A DNA stretch of 64,000 nucleotides from Lophius americanus (GCA_037951165.1 JBBDHG010000104.1:1352001-1416000), one strand, 5' to 3'; counted from the stretch's first letter, positions 10,721-23,618 are shown. Notes: generated by a model from the sequence alone, not told the origin. A program made the numbers and translations.

Positions 10721-12403
10721 GCTTGTACTAGCCAGGCTTGGGATCCAGTGCAATTTTTTTTCATGTTGGAAGTTGAGGGTTGTTGCAGACAAAGTTATCA
10801 GAACAAGAAAATGTGGATGTTTTGTGAGCAGAAATGAAGTTTTGCTCATAATAGCTTAAACATATGTTCAAAGTGCCATAAAACACACTCCTTGCACTCA
10901 CACATTTTTCAGCCGTGCCCTCTTTGATTGCAAATAGCTACGTCTTATCTTCCTCCCTCTTTTCCTCTGTCCTGTCTTTATCAACCTGTTGCGTCTTTAT
11001 CAACAGCCACTTAAATTTTTCTTATTGATGACCACATTGATTACTTTAAAACACAACTGATAGCATCAACTTCCACCATCTGGTTTCTACAAACTTCTGG
11101 GAGACAATAGATGCTATTATGTTCTGCCCCCTTTTGGAAGGACAGACATGAACAACCCTAGAGGATAACAGTATTACAAATATATGCTAGGCTATATCCT
11201 CCCCATACTAAATCTGCAATAACAGGATTTTTTTGGACACTTTAGGGCACTGGAAACATGCTGTGAACTCCACACTGACATGCAGTATACATCACGCTTT
11301 GATGAGTCTAACGTCCACTCTCCTCCCTGAGGGACTATATCTGCTTCTTTAGCTGCCAAATGGAGCTCCTCGTGACGAGAGTAAACAAAAACAGAAAAGT
11401 TTGGCCCAGAAAAACTAAACGAGGAGCTCAAAGACCCAAAACAGCTAAGTAGATGTAATACAGTACACATAATCTTTCTAGCATTTTTATAAAACATTAT
11501 TTCATAGTGTAAATTTCATCTGGGTATGGTCTTCAAGGCTTTACAGAGCAAATGAGCAGTTTGTTGTTGAACTTTTCATATTTATTGCAAACATGAAGAT
11601 ATATGAAAAGCCTCTATTTTAAGCTCAAAATGTGTCCAAAAGCCCCCCAATAATTACCCTGCTGTGTAAGTCACACGTTTTCACCTGCAGTTTTATTGGT
11701 AATTTCATCTTAACAAGCGGGCATCAAAATAAAAAGTAGAATTTGCCCTTAAGTCCTTAGAAACGGGAGATTGTATGTGTTGCAGCTCACACATCTTTGT
11801 CGTCGCTTTAAAAACAGCATGCGTTTTGATGTAGTGTGATATTGTATCAGCTTCAACAATCTCTTCATATGTAAACCCTTTAAACACACCAGTGCGCTCG
11901 CCTCTAGGGAGAGAATGCAGTCTCTAGGTGATACAGTCACAGCTGTAATGTGGCTCTGGTCGGTGAGAAGTGTCGGCAAATTGAGTGATGCTGTCATGAC
12001 CATCAATATAATTGATTAGCTTTGTTGTTTCTCAGATTGACCAGGAGATAATTGGTTTATATTCGGCGTGTGTGTGAATGTGTGGTGCTGAATAGTTGTT
12101 ATCTGATTGACTGGGGTGCAGTGAAGCTATTTGTGGAGTGTGTATGTCTTTGCGTCTGCTTTATTGATCTCTTTGTGGAGCCTTCTGAGAAAGAGACGAG
12201 TTTAAAGTCTGAACACACTTGTTTTTATGTGGTTTTTTGATTTGCTGGTTTGATAAGATGCGGTGTAATCCAAAGTGGGTCACTCATTACATCAATGGAG
12301 TATGGAAGTTTAAAGGTATGAGGAACCAGAGGAGAGAAACTGCAACACTTTTTCATAATAGATAAGTCTTACGAAAGAGATTCCTCTGGATACATGTTTG
12401 GAG

Positions 12404-12436
12404 ATTTATTTAGGACCCAGAGGGTCCTAAATAAAT
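12404..12436. repeat. Perfect hairpin, 15-bp arms and 3-base loop
   Basis: ATTTATTTAGGACCC (12404-12418) pairs exactly with GGGTCCTAAATAAAT (12422-12436) around AGA. The pairing resumes beyond a two-base insertion. Confidence 0.85.
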
Positions 12437-13605
12437 ATCTCTCTCATGGGAATGACCAAAAATGTAAACACACAACACAGCAGGGTCATACTTTTTTTAT
12501 TGCTAAACTTTAGCAGAAAAAAATAAATCACCCGAACACAAGAACTGGCTACATCAGAGCTGCGTCTTTGAAAGATCAGGGATTTTGACTGTGATGATTA
12601 AGAGGTGGGTGTCTTGGGAGAGAGGATATCCTCTGGCATGATCTCAACTCTTTTGGTCTTTTCTGAACTATTGCTAATGCTTCGGCAGCCTCCAGTATGT
12701 TTCTACAGTTAATAATGCATTTGCTGCTAAGACTCAGAATCATAAATTCTTCCTTATCCTTCTGCCTGTGTGCTGGTATGGCAATGGTTATGAGACAGCA
12801 ACCGCTTTGATAAGTGTCGTTCTGTGTGTTTGCGTGGTCTGCTGGGTGGGTGGATAATTGTGTGTGTGTGTGTTGTAAGGACTGTGGGAACAGATCCTGT
12901 GTTTCATTGATTGTACAGTCAAATAAGTCCAACTCTCTGCTTTCATCTCTTCCATTTATCACCCTAGTTGTTTTTCATTTTTAGGACACAAATGAAATAC
13001 TGTTGTGTAAGAGAAATGTCGTAGCCCTTTCCACAAACAACCATTCACATTCCGTATTAACAAATCTACTTTAATCAGAATCATCTAGAGTGCTGTTTTT
13101 TGTGATGGAGAAGAGAAGGTGTTTTTCAACATCTTCTTTTAAAATTATGTATGTAAAAATGACAATAATACACTGCATGAACAAGTGTTCACTCTAACCT
13201 TTGTTTAATTACTACTGGCTATCATTTCAGTAAACCTTGTGTTAATGTGGCATTTCTAATGAGAAACATTGAATTAGCAGAAGTGCAGTGGTTTAAGGGA
13301 GTATCGGTCTTTCTTCTTAACTGTTGAGCTGAAGTAATTTAATTACTGATTAACAGAAAAATAAACAGCAGCCTTTCTGACAATTGTGTAAAGACCGATT
13401 TTAGGCAAAAACGTTTGCCCATCCCTTCAGCTATACGTGAAGGAAGAAATACAGAATTACACCCAAATAGATGAACAATGTAAGAATCCATTCCATCACC
13501 AAAATATTATTGTGTCTGTACTGATTTATGTTAGTTAGTTAGCACAAACATTTGCTGCTTCCTGTTGTCTTTATTGCTTTTATTCATTTAAGAAATAATG
13601 TGATC

Positions 13606-13633
13606 TTTACAGGATTTTGTGTAATCCTGTAAA
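13606..13633. repeat. Perfect hairpin, 11-bp arms and 6-base loop
   Basis: TTTACAGGATT pairs with AATCCTGTAAA around TTGTGT. Confidence 0.8.
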
Positions 13634-13867
13634 CAAGGAGTTTACAGAATTTCACAAAAAGTGCTCTGTGGACTGTCTGCCATGAGGCAAGGAAGAAACG
13701 CTCAATTTGGATCTTCATAAAGGGGTGGAGTGTGGGATCTTTTTCAGTTTCTTTAATGTTTTTTTTTTTAAATCTCAGATTCTGTCTGTTTTGCATGAAC
13801 GTGGAAAACTGAGCTGTCGTTTTTAAACTCTTTTTGAATTTAATCTTCAAACTAAAAGAAAATAAGA

Positions 13868-14599
13868 AATAAGGGGAACATGCTCAAAGAAATAAGGGGA
13901 ACATGAAACTGCTGGGATATCGATTTGCCCAATAAGGAACCGGTTTGACCGCGTGTCAGTGATTGTCTAGGGAAGCATATTGTTGAAGAATAACCTCCAA
14001 ATGTTAACCAAGGGTGCCCCGACTGTTGGTACTGATATGACATCCTCAGACCCATGTCAAACTCTAGGCTGGTGCTATGGCAACTGGGTTCCTCCCGGTG
14101 TAAGACATTAGTTTGCCTCATGTGGCCAGAATGTGCTGGTAGTTCCTGGATGGTGAAGGCATTGATGCAATTGACTGACCTTCACGTTAGCCGGACCTGG
14201 ATCCATATGAGAACCAAGTAGAACCAACAGTGTCAGGAAACGCTTCAGACTTTCCAGACGGTCACTGATGCCCTTATCCAGGTCTGGAGGAGATCTCCCA
14301 GGACACAAACCTCCATCTCATCAGGAGCCTGCCCAGATGTTTTAGGCAGTTTTTGAAGGCACTGGGGGGCCAAAAATTCTACTAGAACTAGTAGAATGTT
14401 GGATCAGCCTGTGATTTTAATCATGCACTTTGATGTTGGCTGAGAATTATGGGGTCCTGATTTTTGCCTCCATGGAATGTTTTTATATATCATATAACAT
14501 ATGATTTTGTTTTCAACAAATAACACAATGTATATCATATCCACATGTGACAGGTCCTATTTTAAAAATGCTGTTGATTTTTATTTATTTTTTGGTCAG
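13868..14599 (+). mobile_element. Decayed Tc1/mariner-like transposon, internally deleted
   Basis: The left end contains AAATAAGGGGAACATG, resembling the terminal repeat of a common teleost Tc1-like family, and is duplicated (13868-13882 and 13889-13904). The body matches transposase-coding DNA I recognise: GATATGACATCCTCAGACCC, TGGGTTCCTCCCGGTG, CTCATGTGGCCAGAATGTG, AAGGCATTGATGC, GTCTGGAGGAGATCTCCCAG and CATCAGGAGCCTGCCCAGA, then GGATCAGCCTGTGATTTTAA from the 3' flank. The right end TTTTTATTTATTTTTTGGTCAG is a decayed terminal repeat. Frames are broken throughout, so it cannot encode transposase. Confidence 0.7.
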
Positions 14600-14626
14600 A
14601 GGATATAATGTTATGGTTGATCGGTG
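14600..14626 (+). mobile_element. Terminal repeat of a second Tc1-like family
   Basis: ATAATGTTATGGTTGATCGG matches the terminus of the element at 32408-32816. It directly abuts the right end of the 13868-14599 copy, suggesting nested or adjacent insertion followed by decay. Confidence 0.55.
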
Positions 14627-15257
14627 AACAATTGTAAGATGCCCCTAATCTTGCCTATGTACCCATTTCATTTGAGAATGTTGAATTAATTTACATGTCA
14701 CCATTCATCTTCTACATTGACTTATCATCATTCATGCATTCATCATCATTAACATATCTTCTCTCTGCTCATAACTCTGTTTTTATTAGTGGAGCCTCAC
14801 CTCGGTTTTATTCTGCGTCTGGTCTATTTGCACCTCAGTCGCACGTTTCATATATTTTTCTGTTCAGTTCTGTGTGTCTACCTGATGCTTTTAGATTCAT
14901 GGTTGAGCAGTTAACCTTGGTGTGCTGATTTCTTTATGTAGGAAATCAATGATATGTCCAGTCGCAGCACCCTCCTTTATGGCAGCCCGTTATTAAAGAT
15001 ATAGTGAGACACTTCTCTTTCTACTCTCTTTTAATTAGCACACACGTTGGATGGAGGCTGTCTGGTGTTCATGCACAGACATGCTCCTGGATGGCCTGTG
15101 AATGAAGGATCTACAAATGGATTGGATGAAGCGCAGATGTTGCAAAGAGCGAGAGTCAAGGCGCATGTTGCAGCGCAATTACAGTCGGTGGAAAACATAT
15201 AGCAAGAATGTGATGTGCAAGAAGAAATCCTTTGTTGATCACATAGATATCCATACA

Positions 15258-15335
15258 CAGTAAAACATAGAAAATTTATTCCTCTGCATTTGACCCATCC
15301 CTGGGGGAGCAGTGGGCAACTCCTTTGAGGCGTGT
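15258..15335 (+). repeat. Teleost interspersed repeat fragment
   Basis: TTCCTCTGCATTTGACCCATCCCTGGGGGAGCAGTGGGCA is shared, with differences, with the longer copy at 34970-35225. Confidence 0.6.
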
Positions 15336-15405
15336 ATAATGATTGTAGGAAGAGACATTGAGTATAGATATTTAAATTTCCATGTGATAAATAATGCTTT
15401 GAATT

Positions 15406-15478
15406 GTTGTGTGTGTGTGTGTGTGTTTGTATATATATGTATATATATATATATATATATGTTATATATATATATACA
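15406..15478 (+). repeat. Compound TG/TA microsatellite
   Basis: A (TG)n tract runs directly into (TA)n interrupted by GT. The reading frames across it are artefacts of the repeat. Confidence 0.95.
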
Positions 15479-16152
15479 TGTGTTTGTATGAGTGTTTGTG
15501 TGAGCAGCAGAAAAAAAATGCCAGTTTTAACTTTCTTTCTTCTTTTTTCTTGTTTTACTGCCAGTTGTCATGGCAACCTCTTGGTCTTTTTTAGAATAAG
15601 TTACATTGGAGGTCGCGGATTATGCTCATTGCCATAGTTACCGAGGCTTTATTAATGACATTTCCTTCCAGCATTATATTAGATGTATGACACTTACCTA
15701 CATTCACAGACACTCTGTGGAGTTCATTCAGGCAGATATTGACGCACAATCAAAAGGAAAAGAACACCACCATCAGTCTCTTCACATGCTTCCAGTAGAG
15801 CCGCTATCAGTTAACACCTCAGGAGTTAAAGATGGATTTACGGTCCTGTGTTGAGTTGCGATGGCTTTTCCTTTTGCGTCTGAATAGTTATTGTACTGCA
15901 TGGGGTTTCTAACATTGGAAAGCTGTATTGTCTCTTTTTTTCATTTGTCATTATCTTTACAAATTGTTTAACTATATCTCACATGATAGATTTCTAAGCC
16001 TTTTTTAGCTGAGTCCATACAGACAAAAGGAGAGATTTCTCCATACTGTTTTTATGGTTGTGCACACCATGGTGATGATGCCATAATGATGTCACTTTTC
16101 TCACATCTGCCACATGCTGAATGAAGGTTCCAATTCTTTGAACCTTGAAATA

Positions 16153-16175
16153 AGCATTAGCATTAGCATTAGCAT
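16153..16175 (+). repeat. Hexanucleotide tandem repeat
   Basis: AGCATT is repeated nearly four times. Confidence 0.85.
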
Positions 16176-16429
16176 CATACTTTTATCATTTGTACTTTAT
16201 ACGTCATCAAGAAATATGGCTTTCCATGATGGCAGATTCAGATTTATTTCCTGGAAATCAATTATATCCTGATGTGTTTTCCTGTAACCCGGGACACACA
16301 TTCTAGATCCTCTAAATATGTATTAAAATCTCCAAGAACTTGATTGAGAGATATTAACCACTGAATAGTAGTGGACTATGCTTTATATTTTTATATGCTT
16401 TATATTTATATTTTTTATTGCTGGCCTAC

Positions 16430-16705
16430 AAGTTTTCATTGTCTCCTTTGTCCGTATGGGTTCCCTCTGGGTTCTCCAGCCTCCTCCCTCAGTCTAAAAA
16501 CATAAAATAAAGCAGTATTGCATGTTTTGACATTGACATTTAAAATGCCTGTTATCGTGGTCACCTGTTTTTTTCTGTGTTAGCCCTCTGATGAACGGAC
16601 ATGTCCAGGATACCCCCACCTCTCATCTCTTTGTCAGCTGAGACAGGCTCCAATGTTCCTATGACCCTGTTCTAGGTAAGCAGTTTCAGAAAAGGAATGA
16701 ATAAA
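16430..16705 (+). repeat. Degenerate teleost interspersed repeat
   Basis: Characteristic blocks in order: GGGTTCCCTCTGGGTTCTCC, CCTCCCTCAGTCTAAAAACA, GGACATGTCCAGGATACCCC, CAGCTGAGACAGGCTCCAAT, CCTGTTCTAGGTAAGCAGTT and GAAAAGGAATGAAT. This is the widespread fish repeat whose consensus reads roughly 'dates of a purchase'-style fixed blocks ending AAGCGG..GAAAATGGATG. Related pieces lie at 17880-18005 (inverted) and 28640-28715. Confidence 0.65.
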
Positions 16706-16784
16706 CTCACAATAAGCTCTCACCGGTGGAGGATAATTTATTCTCTGTCCATTTAGAAGAGAATGCTTCACCTGTCTGCTTTAT

Positions 16785-16985
16785 CATTAAAACCACCTGC
16801 CGAATATATTGCAAGTCCCCCCTCTGACAACAGATCAGCTTTGCGATGCACTGTGTTCTAACACCAAAATTAACTTTCTACCACCACCAGCATTAACTTC
16901 TTAAGCATATTTTACATCAGGAGCGCCTCTGTGGGATTGAGCAACAAAGGGAAGTAGATCAGTCGCTGTACTTGTTCCCATGTGG
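16785..16985 (+). mobile_element. Tc1-like transposon fragment, same family as at 32408
   Basis: ATCATTAAAACCACCTGCC is the terminal block. GCGATGCACTGTGTTCTAAC and CCAGCATTAACTTCTTAAGC then match internal transposase-coding DNA read in reverse. The middle is deleted. Confidence 0.65.
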
Positions 16986-17879
16986 TTTCTCTCTTTCCAA
17001 CAAAATGTTAAGGCTTTGAAGAAGTGAACATCACCTTCCATCTAACTTGTGTGTGGATCCTTTAATTTCCTCTGCATCATTTAGTAACAGATGCTATGCT
17101 TGTAGATAGCGATATTCTGTCAATGTATGACATTCACACCTGTCTGACATTCACACCTAACTGCTGTCTTTCACTGGTGATAAGTATTTTATATATATGT
17201 ATTTTATATATATAATGTCAACATCTTTTGTTTTCCTGACTTTATAAGTGCTGTGTGCATTGATCGAGGATTTTTTTTTTAGCCATGCTCTATTCCACTG
17301 GGCACATAACAATACTGCCTACTGCCCTTCCAGAGAAGGCGTCGGGGTAATGACTCTGAACATAATTCCCTCCATTCAGAACATTGTGTTACCCCTGCAG
17401 ACAGAAGAGCCTCTGTGCATTGACTCAGAAACTCGGTTAACTTTTATCGACTGGAAATTTAAACACTACAGAAATAAGACTACAACGGTGAAACAACCAA
17501 CTCAAACTTGTTTGATTTGTGACATATGAATAAATGTGATTTATTCATTTATTGATTGATTTATTGATAATTAATTTGCAAGATTTACTTTGTCATTCTT
17601 AAACGAACCAATAGAAAACAAGAGCATGTGTATGTTGATTGTTTAAAGATTATTACCATGTAAAATGTATCAGTCATCATATTGATTGATGATTAAAACA
17701 AGCGAAAACTAGTCCAGCCAATGATCATCAACAGCTGGATTCCCTACAAAATTTGTAAGAAACTTTAAAAAGACACTCCTAGGGGAACTTACTTGTCAGC
17801 TTTCAATAAAGTGATGAACTGATGTTCAGTTCTTCATAATTTAATAACAATCAATCGATCTAACCATTCCTTTTCTGAA

Positions 17880-18005
17880 AGTACTTATCAAGTGCAAGGT
17901 CATGGGGAGGCGGTAGTCTATCCCAGCTCACACTGGGCAAGAGGTGGGAGTCACCTCAGGCGCAACAACAGCTCATCATGCAGCAACAAACACCAATTCA
18001 CACAA
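17880..18005 (-). repeat. Degenerate teleost interspersed repeat, inverted
   Basis: On the minus strand GTGTGAATTGGTGTTTGTTG, CTCTTGCCCAGTGTGAGCTG and GGGATAGACTACCGCC match the family at 16430-16705. Confidence 0.6.
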
Positions 18006-18009
18006 CAGA

Positions 18010-20380
18010 TCCCATCCAACCATATGTGGGGAAAAAGAGCATTTTTATGTTACCATTGCTGATAATTAGTCTACATTTTAGGTAAAATGTTTATCTACCT
18101 TGAAAAATAAACACACAAGATAGACTATTGAGGTTACAGGTTAGGTCTTATCTGAAGGACCCAAAAGTAAAACTACATTTTATTTGAATGCAATTTTTCC
18201 CATAAACAATCGTTAAATTAAGTAAGATAAAAGAAACCTCAAGTTTCACATTTCTTAGTCAATGGACGATAATCTGCTTACATTTCCTTTTTCTATTAAA
18301 TTAACGTTATAAATGCAGTAAATTGAACAATGAATCTGAATAATAGAAAATAGGGTCAGAATTTTCCGTGGTGGAAGAGTCAGTGCGAAGGAGAGGAACT
18401 GTAGATGGGATGATAGTGACCAATTAAATTAAGTGGTAATTAGCCTACTGTTCGTGATGTAAGAGACAGACAGGCCTGATGAGTGCAAAAAGGAACAATT
18501 ATGAAAATCGTTTCGTACATTCTGTATTACTGTGACAGTGACAGATCTTTTAAGTATTTGCTGTGAAGAATGAGAAAGGCTTTAGAGAGATTTGAGTGAT
18601 GGAGGGGAGACTGATGGTGACGCTAAACAAAAAGGATGGTGGGTGAACATGTGAAACAGAGGGAAAAGAGAATAGAAAATGTTTAGCAATTTATTAGGTT
18701 TTAATAAAATCTATCACATTGTCACTCGGGGAGCTTGAGTGAAGGTTTGACAGGCAGTGGATAGGGAGAAAGAAATAATTAATCAGTTAATTAAACTGTT
18801 TTTTAAAGGGTGATGGAGAGACAGCGGTGAACAGATGAGGAAGAGCATAGGGACCTGGTGGGCGGATGTGTGAGAGAGTGAGCGACGTGATAAAAGAGTT
18901 CCGAGTGAATGAGACACGGAGGAGGAGGGTTGAGGTGAAATTTGGAAGTCAAGAAAGTAGACCCCGAGGGGAAGAAAAGAGGCAAGGAGAACAGTTGCAT
19001 ATTTATCACAGCAAAGCCCATTTAGAGGGAAGGCAAGGAGAGCAACGGAGGTGAGGGCTGATAGAAGAAGGGGTGATAGAGAGGTTTAATTAATGCTACT
19101 GAGACTATTTAGAATTAAGAAGAACAGAGCTGTTGCATAAGAGAGGCCTTTATTATGTTTACACACAGTCATGCCCCAGCAAGGCTCACCAAGGTTCTCC
19201 TCATCAACAATTGAGCGGCATGTGTGTCTGGTGATGAATTTAAACACACTGCACAGACACACACACATACTTCATCACAGCAGCGAGGAAGGTTACATTT
19301 CATCCCAACAGGTTTCATCTATTTAATCTCCACTTTGTAGATTCAGGTCTGCTTCAGTAATCCCTGTGATTAATTCCAGTCGTGTCGGGGATAAACAGTA
19401 ATAATATTCCACCTAGAAATGTGAAATCTGGGAAATAGTCAGCGGTTAGCGCTGCGGTGGGTGAGCAGGTGCTCTAAATGGATCAACGTGCTGATATGAA
19501 CAGAAAAAAAGGAATTAAAAATGGGTTTTGATGACGCAATGCAGGATAGAGTTTGTCACTTTAGTATTTACCAATCCTCAACAGTCGACATTATATAATT
19601 ATTGATAATATTCTCCACTTTCATTGGATTTTAATACCTAGTTGTAGAGATAAAGGCATCAGTCTTTATGAAAAATTAGTGATAAGTAAAGAATTAACTG
19701 AGCATCATTTTTATTCATGATGCTAATACATACTTAAACGCAATAGAGGAAACATTTACAGATTAATTTCAAGATGTGGATGTATATATCTGACCATTTC
19801 ATAATGATGCAACGATCCAGTAAATCCAGTATTGTCCAGAGATGTTAAGGAGATGGATGCCTGGGTACAAAGAGTAGAGAGAAATATCTAGTACGTGGAC
19901 CAATTTTAATTTCTGCCTTCCCTATCAAACTAATGCACTGGTAAGAATCGAAGTATTATTCAGCACTCTGTCAATTGACTTTTCTGGTTTATTAAAGTAC
20001 ACACCAGCCGGGTAGCTGGTGTTGTCTTGTTTGACCACATACCTAATCAGCATTTTAATCTTGTAAAGTGTCATTGTGAGGTAGAGGCACCACAAGGAAA
20101 GAGGAAGGGTGCATGTGTAAGTTCGTTCATTGAGCGATGGCGTAGATCCGGGGAGATGAAACAACCTTTCAGCAGTAGAACTACAAACTGTACATCTGCC
20201 CAGTGATGGGCTCCTACAAGAATGGCAGTAACTCAAATATTTCTCTGCCCCAGGGACTTTGCTAAAACTCCTGCAGAAGCTTCAATCCCTCTGAGGAGCA
20301 GAGGGAAACACACGAAGTATAGGTGAAGGAAAAAAGTATTTTATCTTTATATGTTGACTGTTATATTCACAAATGTTCAT
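18010..20380. other. Intergenic stretch, partly purine-rich, no gene seen
   Basis: The plus strand at about 18360-19080 is strongly purine-rich (GAGAGAGTGAGCGAC, GGAGGAGGAGGG), which produces pseudo-open frames on both strands. No splice-bounded exon or known repeat was recognised. Confidence 0.5.
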
Positions 20381-20382
20381 TT

Positions 20383-20475
20383 TAGAGGTGCACTGATCCA
20401 AGCCAATCATCGATTAGGATTTTTATTCAGACTGACTGGTCGATGGCTATTTTGGCAGATTACGATTTTTTTTAA
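20383..20475 (+). mobile_element. Terminal part of a probable hAT-type element
   Basis: AGAGGTGCACTGATCCAAGCC resembles the reverse complement of the end CAATCGGTGCATCTCTAG at about 54020, a hAT-like terminus in fish. Short and decayed. Confidence 0.4.
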
Positions 20476-20740
20476 TCTTTACTCATTATGATTTTAAACT
20501 TCAGTCTATTTTAAGTGCTCCTATTCTTGAATGATCATAGTGGATGCGGGTCGGCATTGCATATGTGTTCTGACCTGTTGAAATAAATATTGCCTCCATC
20601 CTGCCAGTCAGGCTTCTTTTTTTCTTAACCAATCATATGACATTTCGAAGTGAAAATAAAACTTTGTAAGCCTCTTTCAGTCCATAATGTTTTATTTTGT
20701 TTCTGTTCAGGGACTTTACGGCTCGTGGCTCTGTGCTGTC

Positions 20741-20802
20741 GCTATCTTTAGCCGCTCTGCTATCTTTAACCGCTCTGCTATCTTTAGCCGCTCTGCTATC
20801 TT
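20741..20802 (+). repeat. 18-bp minisatellite, about 3.4 copies
   Basis: The unit GCTATCTTTAGCCGCTCT occurs at 20741, 20759 (one change, AACC) and 20777, and a partial copy starts at 20795. Confidence 0.9.
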
Positions 20803-21194
20803 TGTTCAGTGCAGACTGGCATAGTCATCTCAAGAGGTAAAGGAAACACAGTCTTGCCCCTAAACAATGGACCATTTTCTATTGATCGCAAGTAAATCTT
20901 GCCTTTACAAAAAAGTTGAGTTGTAAGTATCATGAAACTGCAAAACATGCTGGAGCCATAAATAGATGTAAGTGAGTAACTGTTTAACCTTATTTGGATG
21001 TAAAATAGAGAAGCTCTGGTGATATTTTCTAAAGGCACTGGAGCAGATTTTTACTGAACCATGAAACATGTAACATTTCCCAATGACAGCGTGCTGTGGT
21101 TTAAATTTAGCTGCCAAATTCAAATTCAGCTCAAGGTCATCCACAAATTCTAAAGACACAGTGTATTAGTAAATAAACATTTATTGCTGGAAAC

Positions 21195-21206
21195 TGTGTG
21201 TGTGTC

Positions 21207-21237
<31 letters not shown>

Positions 21238-21238
21238 C
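21195..21238 (+). repeat. GT microsatellite
   Basis: A (TG)n run with one TCTGCG interruption. Confidence 0.95.
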
Positions 21239-21951
21239 CTCTAGATTCTGGACTGTAACCGTAAATCTTTTTGCCTTTCTCATCCATTTTGTATATTTAA
21301 TCTTCACACACCAGGCAGTTTTCCAAGTTGTTATTTTCTTGCTGCTATTCTTGAAGTTTGTATTCAAAGTAGCTTTGTGTAGTTGTACACAAAGTACAAA
21401 AAGTTGTTTGGCCAATGATGAAGGCACGTAGAGGAAGAATACTTTAAATTTAAGCCATTATCTCTCTCTCCTGCTACCATCCAATCTGAATAAATTAACA
21501 GCTGCGTTTTTATTTTAAAAAAACGAAAACTACCTTGCATTTGATTTATAGGAAAAAGGAAATGATGGTAGGGTAAAGCCTTCATGGAAGGGAGGCCTTA
21601 TGTCGAGAATCGTGCGATCCCTTTGAGAGTGAGCCGAGGTTTATACAGGGGATCAAAGTGTCTCTAACCTTCGGTTTCATTTAATACAAATTTGGGGTTT
21701 TTGACTTTTAGAGCACAGATTTTAAGAGGCAAAGAAATGAGATGACAACATGAAAAAATAATTATAACGATAACTATGAAACAGTAGAAACATCAAGACA
21801 TACTAACAAAACGTCAATAACAGTAGTGGAGAATGTTTGGAGCACGGTGACAGTAAAGTGACACTGACTGCATACGGATACATTGACTTCAGTGGGGACA
21901 GTCAGCAGGAATTATTCACTGTATAAACTAGGCCTGTCACTAGCCCAACCA

Positions 21952-22055
21952 CAAAGAGGTCATAGGCCAATGTACCGCCATAGTGCCAGTCCAAAACCCG
22001 GAGAAATGGGGATGGTTATGTCAGGAAGGGCAGCTCACAATGAAGCCCAAACTCC
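21952..22055 (+). mobile_element. Retroelement 3' fragment of the CGGCGTAAA family
   Basis: AAAGAGGTCATAGGCCAATGT, then ATAGTGCCAGTCCAAAACCC, GGAGAAATGGGGATGG and TTATGTCAGGAAGGGCA. The same ordered blocks occur at 45290-45350, and on the minus strand at 63636-63720. It is a common fish LINE-associated 3' region. Confidence 0.6.
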
Positions 22056-22319
22056 CACATCTTCCTCCTTATCACAGTTGATCTGTCACAGCTGGTAATC
22101 AGCTGATTAATTCAAAAAAATATCTAATAATAAATCATACCTACTATTAAATTAACATGAAGTCATAATTTGATCCAATATTTACATATCTGACCAAAAT
22201 AAGTAGATCACAATATATTAAACATAAAATAAAGAATTGGCTCTAACAGCTCCTGTGTTGTACAAGCAATCTGTCAGATTGAACTCCTCAATAATTGTGA
22301 AGTTCCATATGGTTTGAAT

Positions 22320-22510
22320 CCAAAACAACTGGACTTCTGTTATGACTTGAAGATATTTCATCTCCCATCCAAGAGGCTTCTTCGGTTCTAACTGGTAGGT
22401 GTTTGGTACAAAGGGAGTCATTGGCAGCAAAAACAGAAGTCCAGTTGCCTTGGATTCAATCCACATGGATTACCATGACCTGGATGAATGAGAAGCTACA
22501 CAGACATAAA
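22320..22510 (-). repeat. Interspersed repeat with 16-bp inverted arms
   Basis: CAACTGGACTTCTGTT (22326-22341) and its exact reverse complement AACAGAAGTCCAGTTG (22432-22447) flank CATCCAAGAGGCTTCTTC. ATTCAATCCACATGGATTACC and ATGACCTGGATGAATGAGAA follow. This layout is a frequent teleost repeat. The family name is not resolved. Confidence 0.6.
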
Positions 22511-23618
22511 TGTGAAGTTATGTCAGAAAACCAGTGACTTTTGAAAAAAGTAAGACAGAAAAAAGAATAACTCCCCCTAGTGAGTAAACTATGATAAATA
22601 AAAAGTGAGATCAAGTCAAGTCAATTTGTATGTAGCAACTTTGGACTAAATGGAACAGTTGAGAAATGATGGCCCTAAATCATTTGTAGATAAAGATCCC
22701 CCTAGTGTCAAAAATGTATGATATTACTGTTGAACATTGCAAATTACTATCTGGGTTTTATTTGTCTGTTGATGGTTTCATTTGTTTTGCCCCATGTCTA
22801 CACCACATCTTTTTTATTGCCTTCTGTCTTTATTAATTTAGCTCGTTCGTCAACCTTTCAGTTATATGAGGGCTGTCCATTATTATTATGGATAATACTT
22901 GCTGAATTGCTCACTCATTAATTTTTTTATTGGTTTTCTTAAGAGGCAGCAGTGGCTACAGTCGGGCAGGAAGAAGCTACCGGGCCTCTCCTTTAAAGAG
23001 CATAGATTATATTTTCTCTTTAATTAACTTTCTTTCATCTCTGTTTATTATGGTGACTGGCAAATAACCAATAAATTGAAATTTTCCATCCATTATGTAA
23101 TAATTATAAATAATAAATATTTGTCATTGATTTCTGCTCTTCATATACTCCTGGATTTCATACAACTTAGATTAGATTTCATAATTATTTACTTTTGTAT
23201 TTGAGCTTGAAGTAATTACAGGGGTTCTCAATTATATCTTTTTTTAATTTACAACATTTTTTATTATGTCCGTCCTCTATTAGAGACGTAATCATCGTTA
23301 TCTGTATATTCTGTGGTCTGTTTGTCTATCTTTTGTCCGGTTGTCTTCGTTTAGGGGATCCAGAAACCATTTCTTCACCGCCAAAAGGGTTTTCTGGGCA
23401 GTTTTTCTAATTTGAATTAAGGGTCTGAGTACCAAAGGTTTCACACACAGGACATTTTGATTTCTAATTATATATATATATATAAAATTGACTTGAATTT
23501 TTACATGCTGTGTTTTGAACAAGGACATTGTGCTTGTGCATTATGTGGTTCACCTGGACCTGCCAAGCTATTGTTCAGCACAAACTCATTACCGACTTTT
23601 GTTAGCTGTAAGTCTGTT

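Larger units (their letters stand above)
10760..13860. other. Intergenic stretch with no gene seen
   Basis: AT-rich sequence without splice-bounded coding segments. It holds only the two hairpins at 12404 and 13606. Reading frames such as the one at 12576-12962 (-) have no recognisable protein character. Confidence 0.55.

Noticed and set aside
15404..15637. Cys/Val and Tyr/Ile-rich frames
   Set aside because: Produced by TG and TA microsatellites. The same applies near 21198-21431, 23457-23733, 27910-28370 and 62227-62497.
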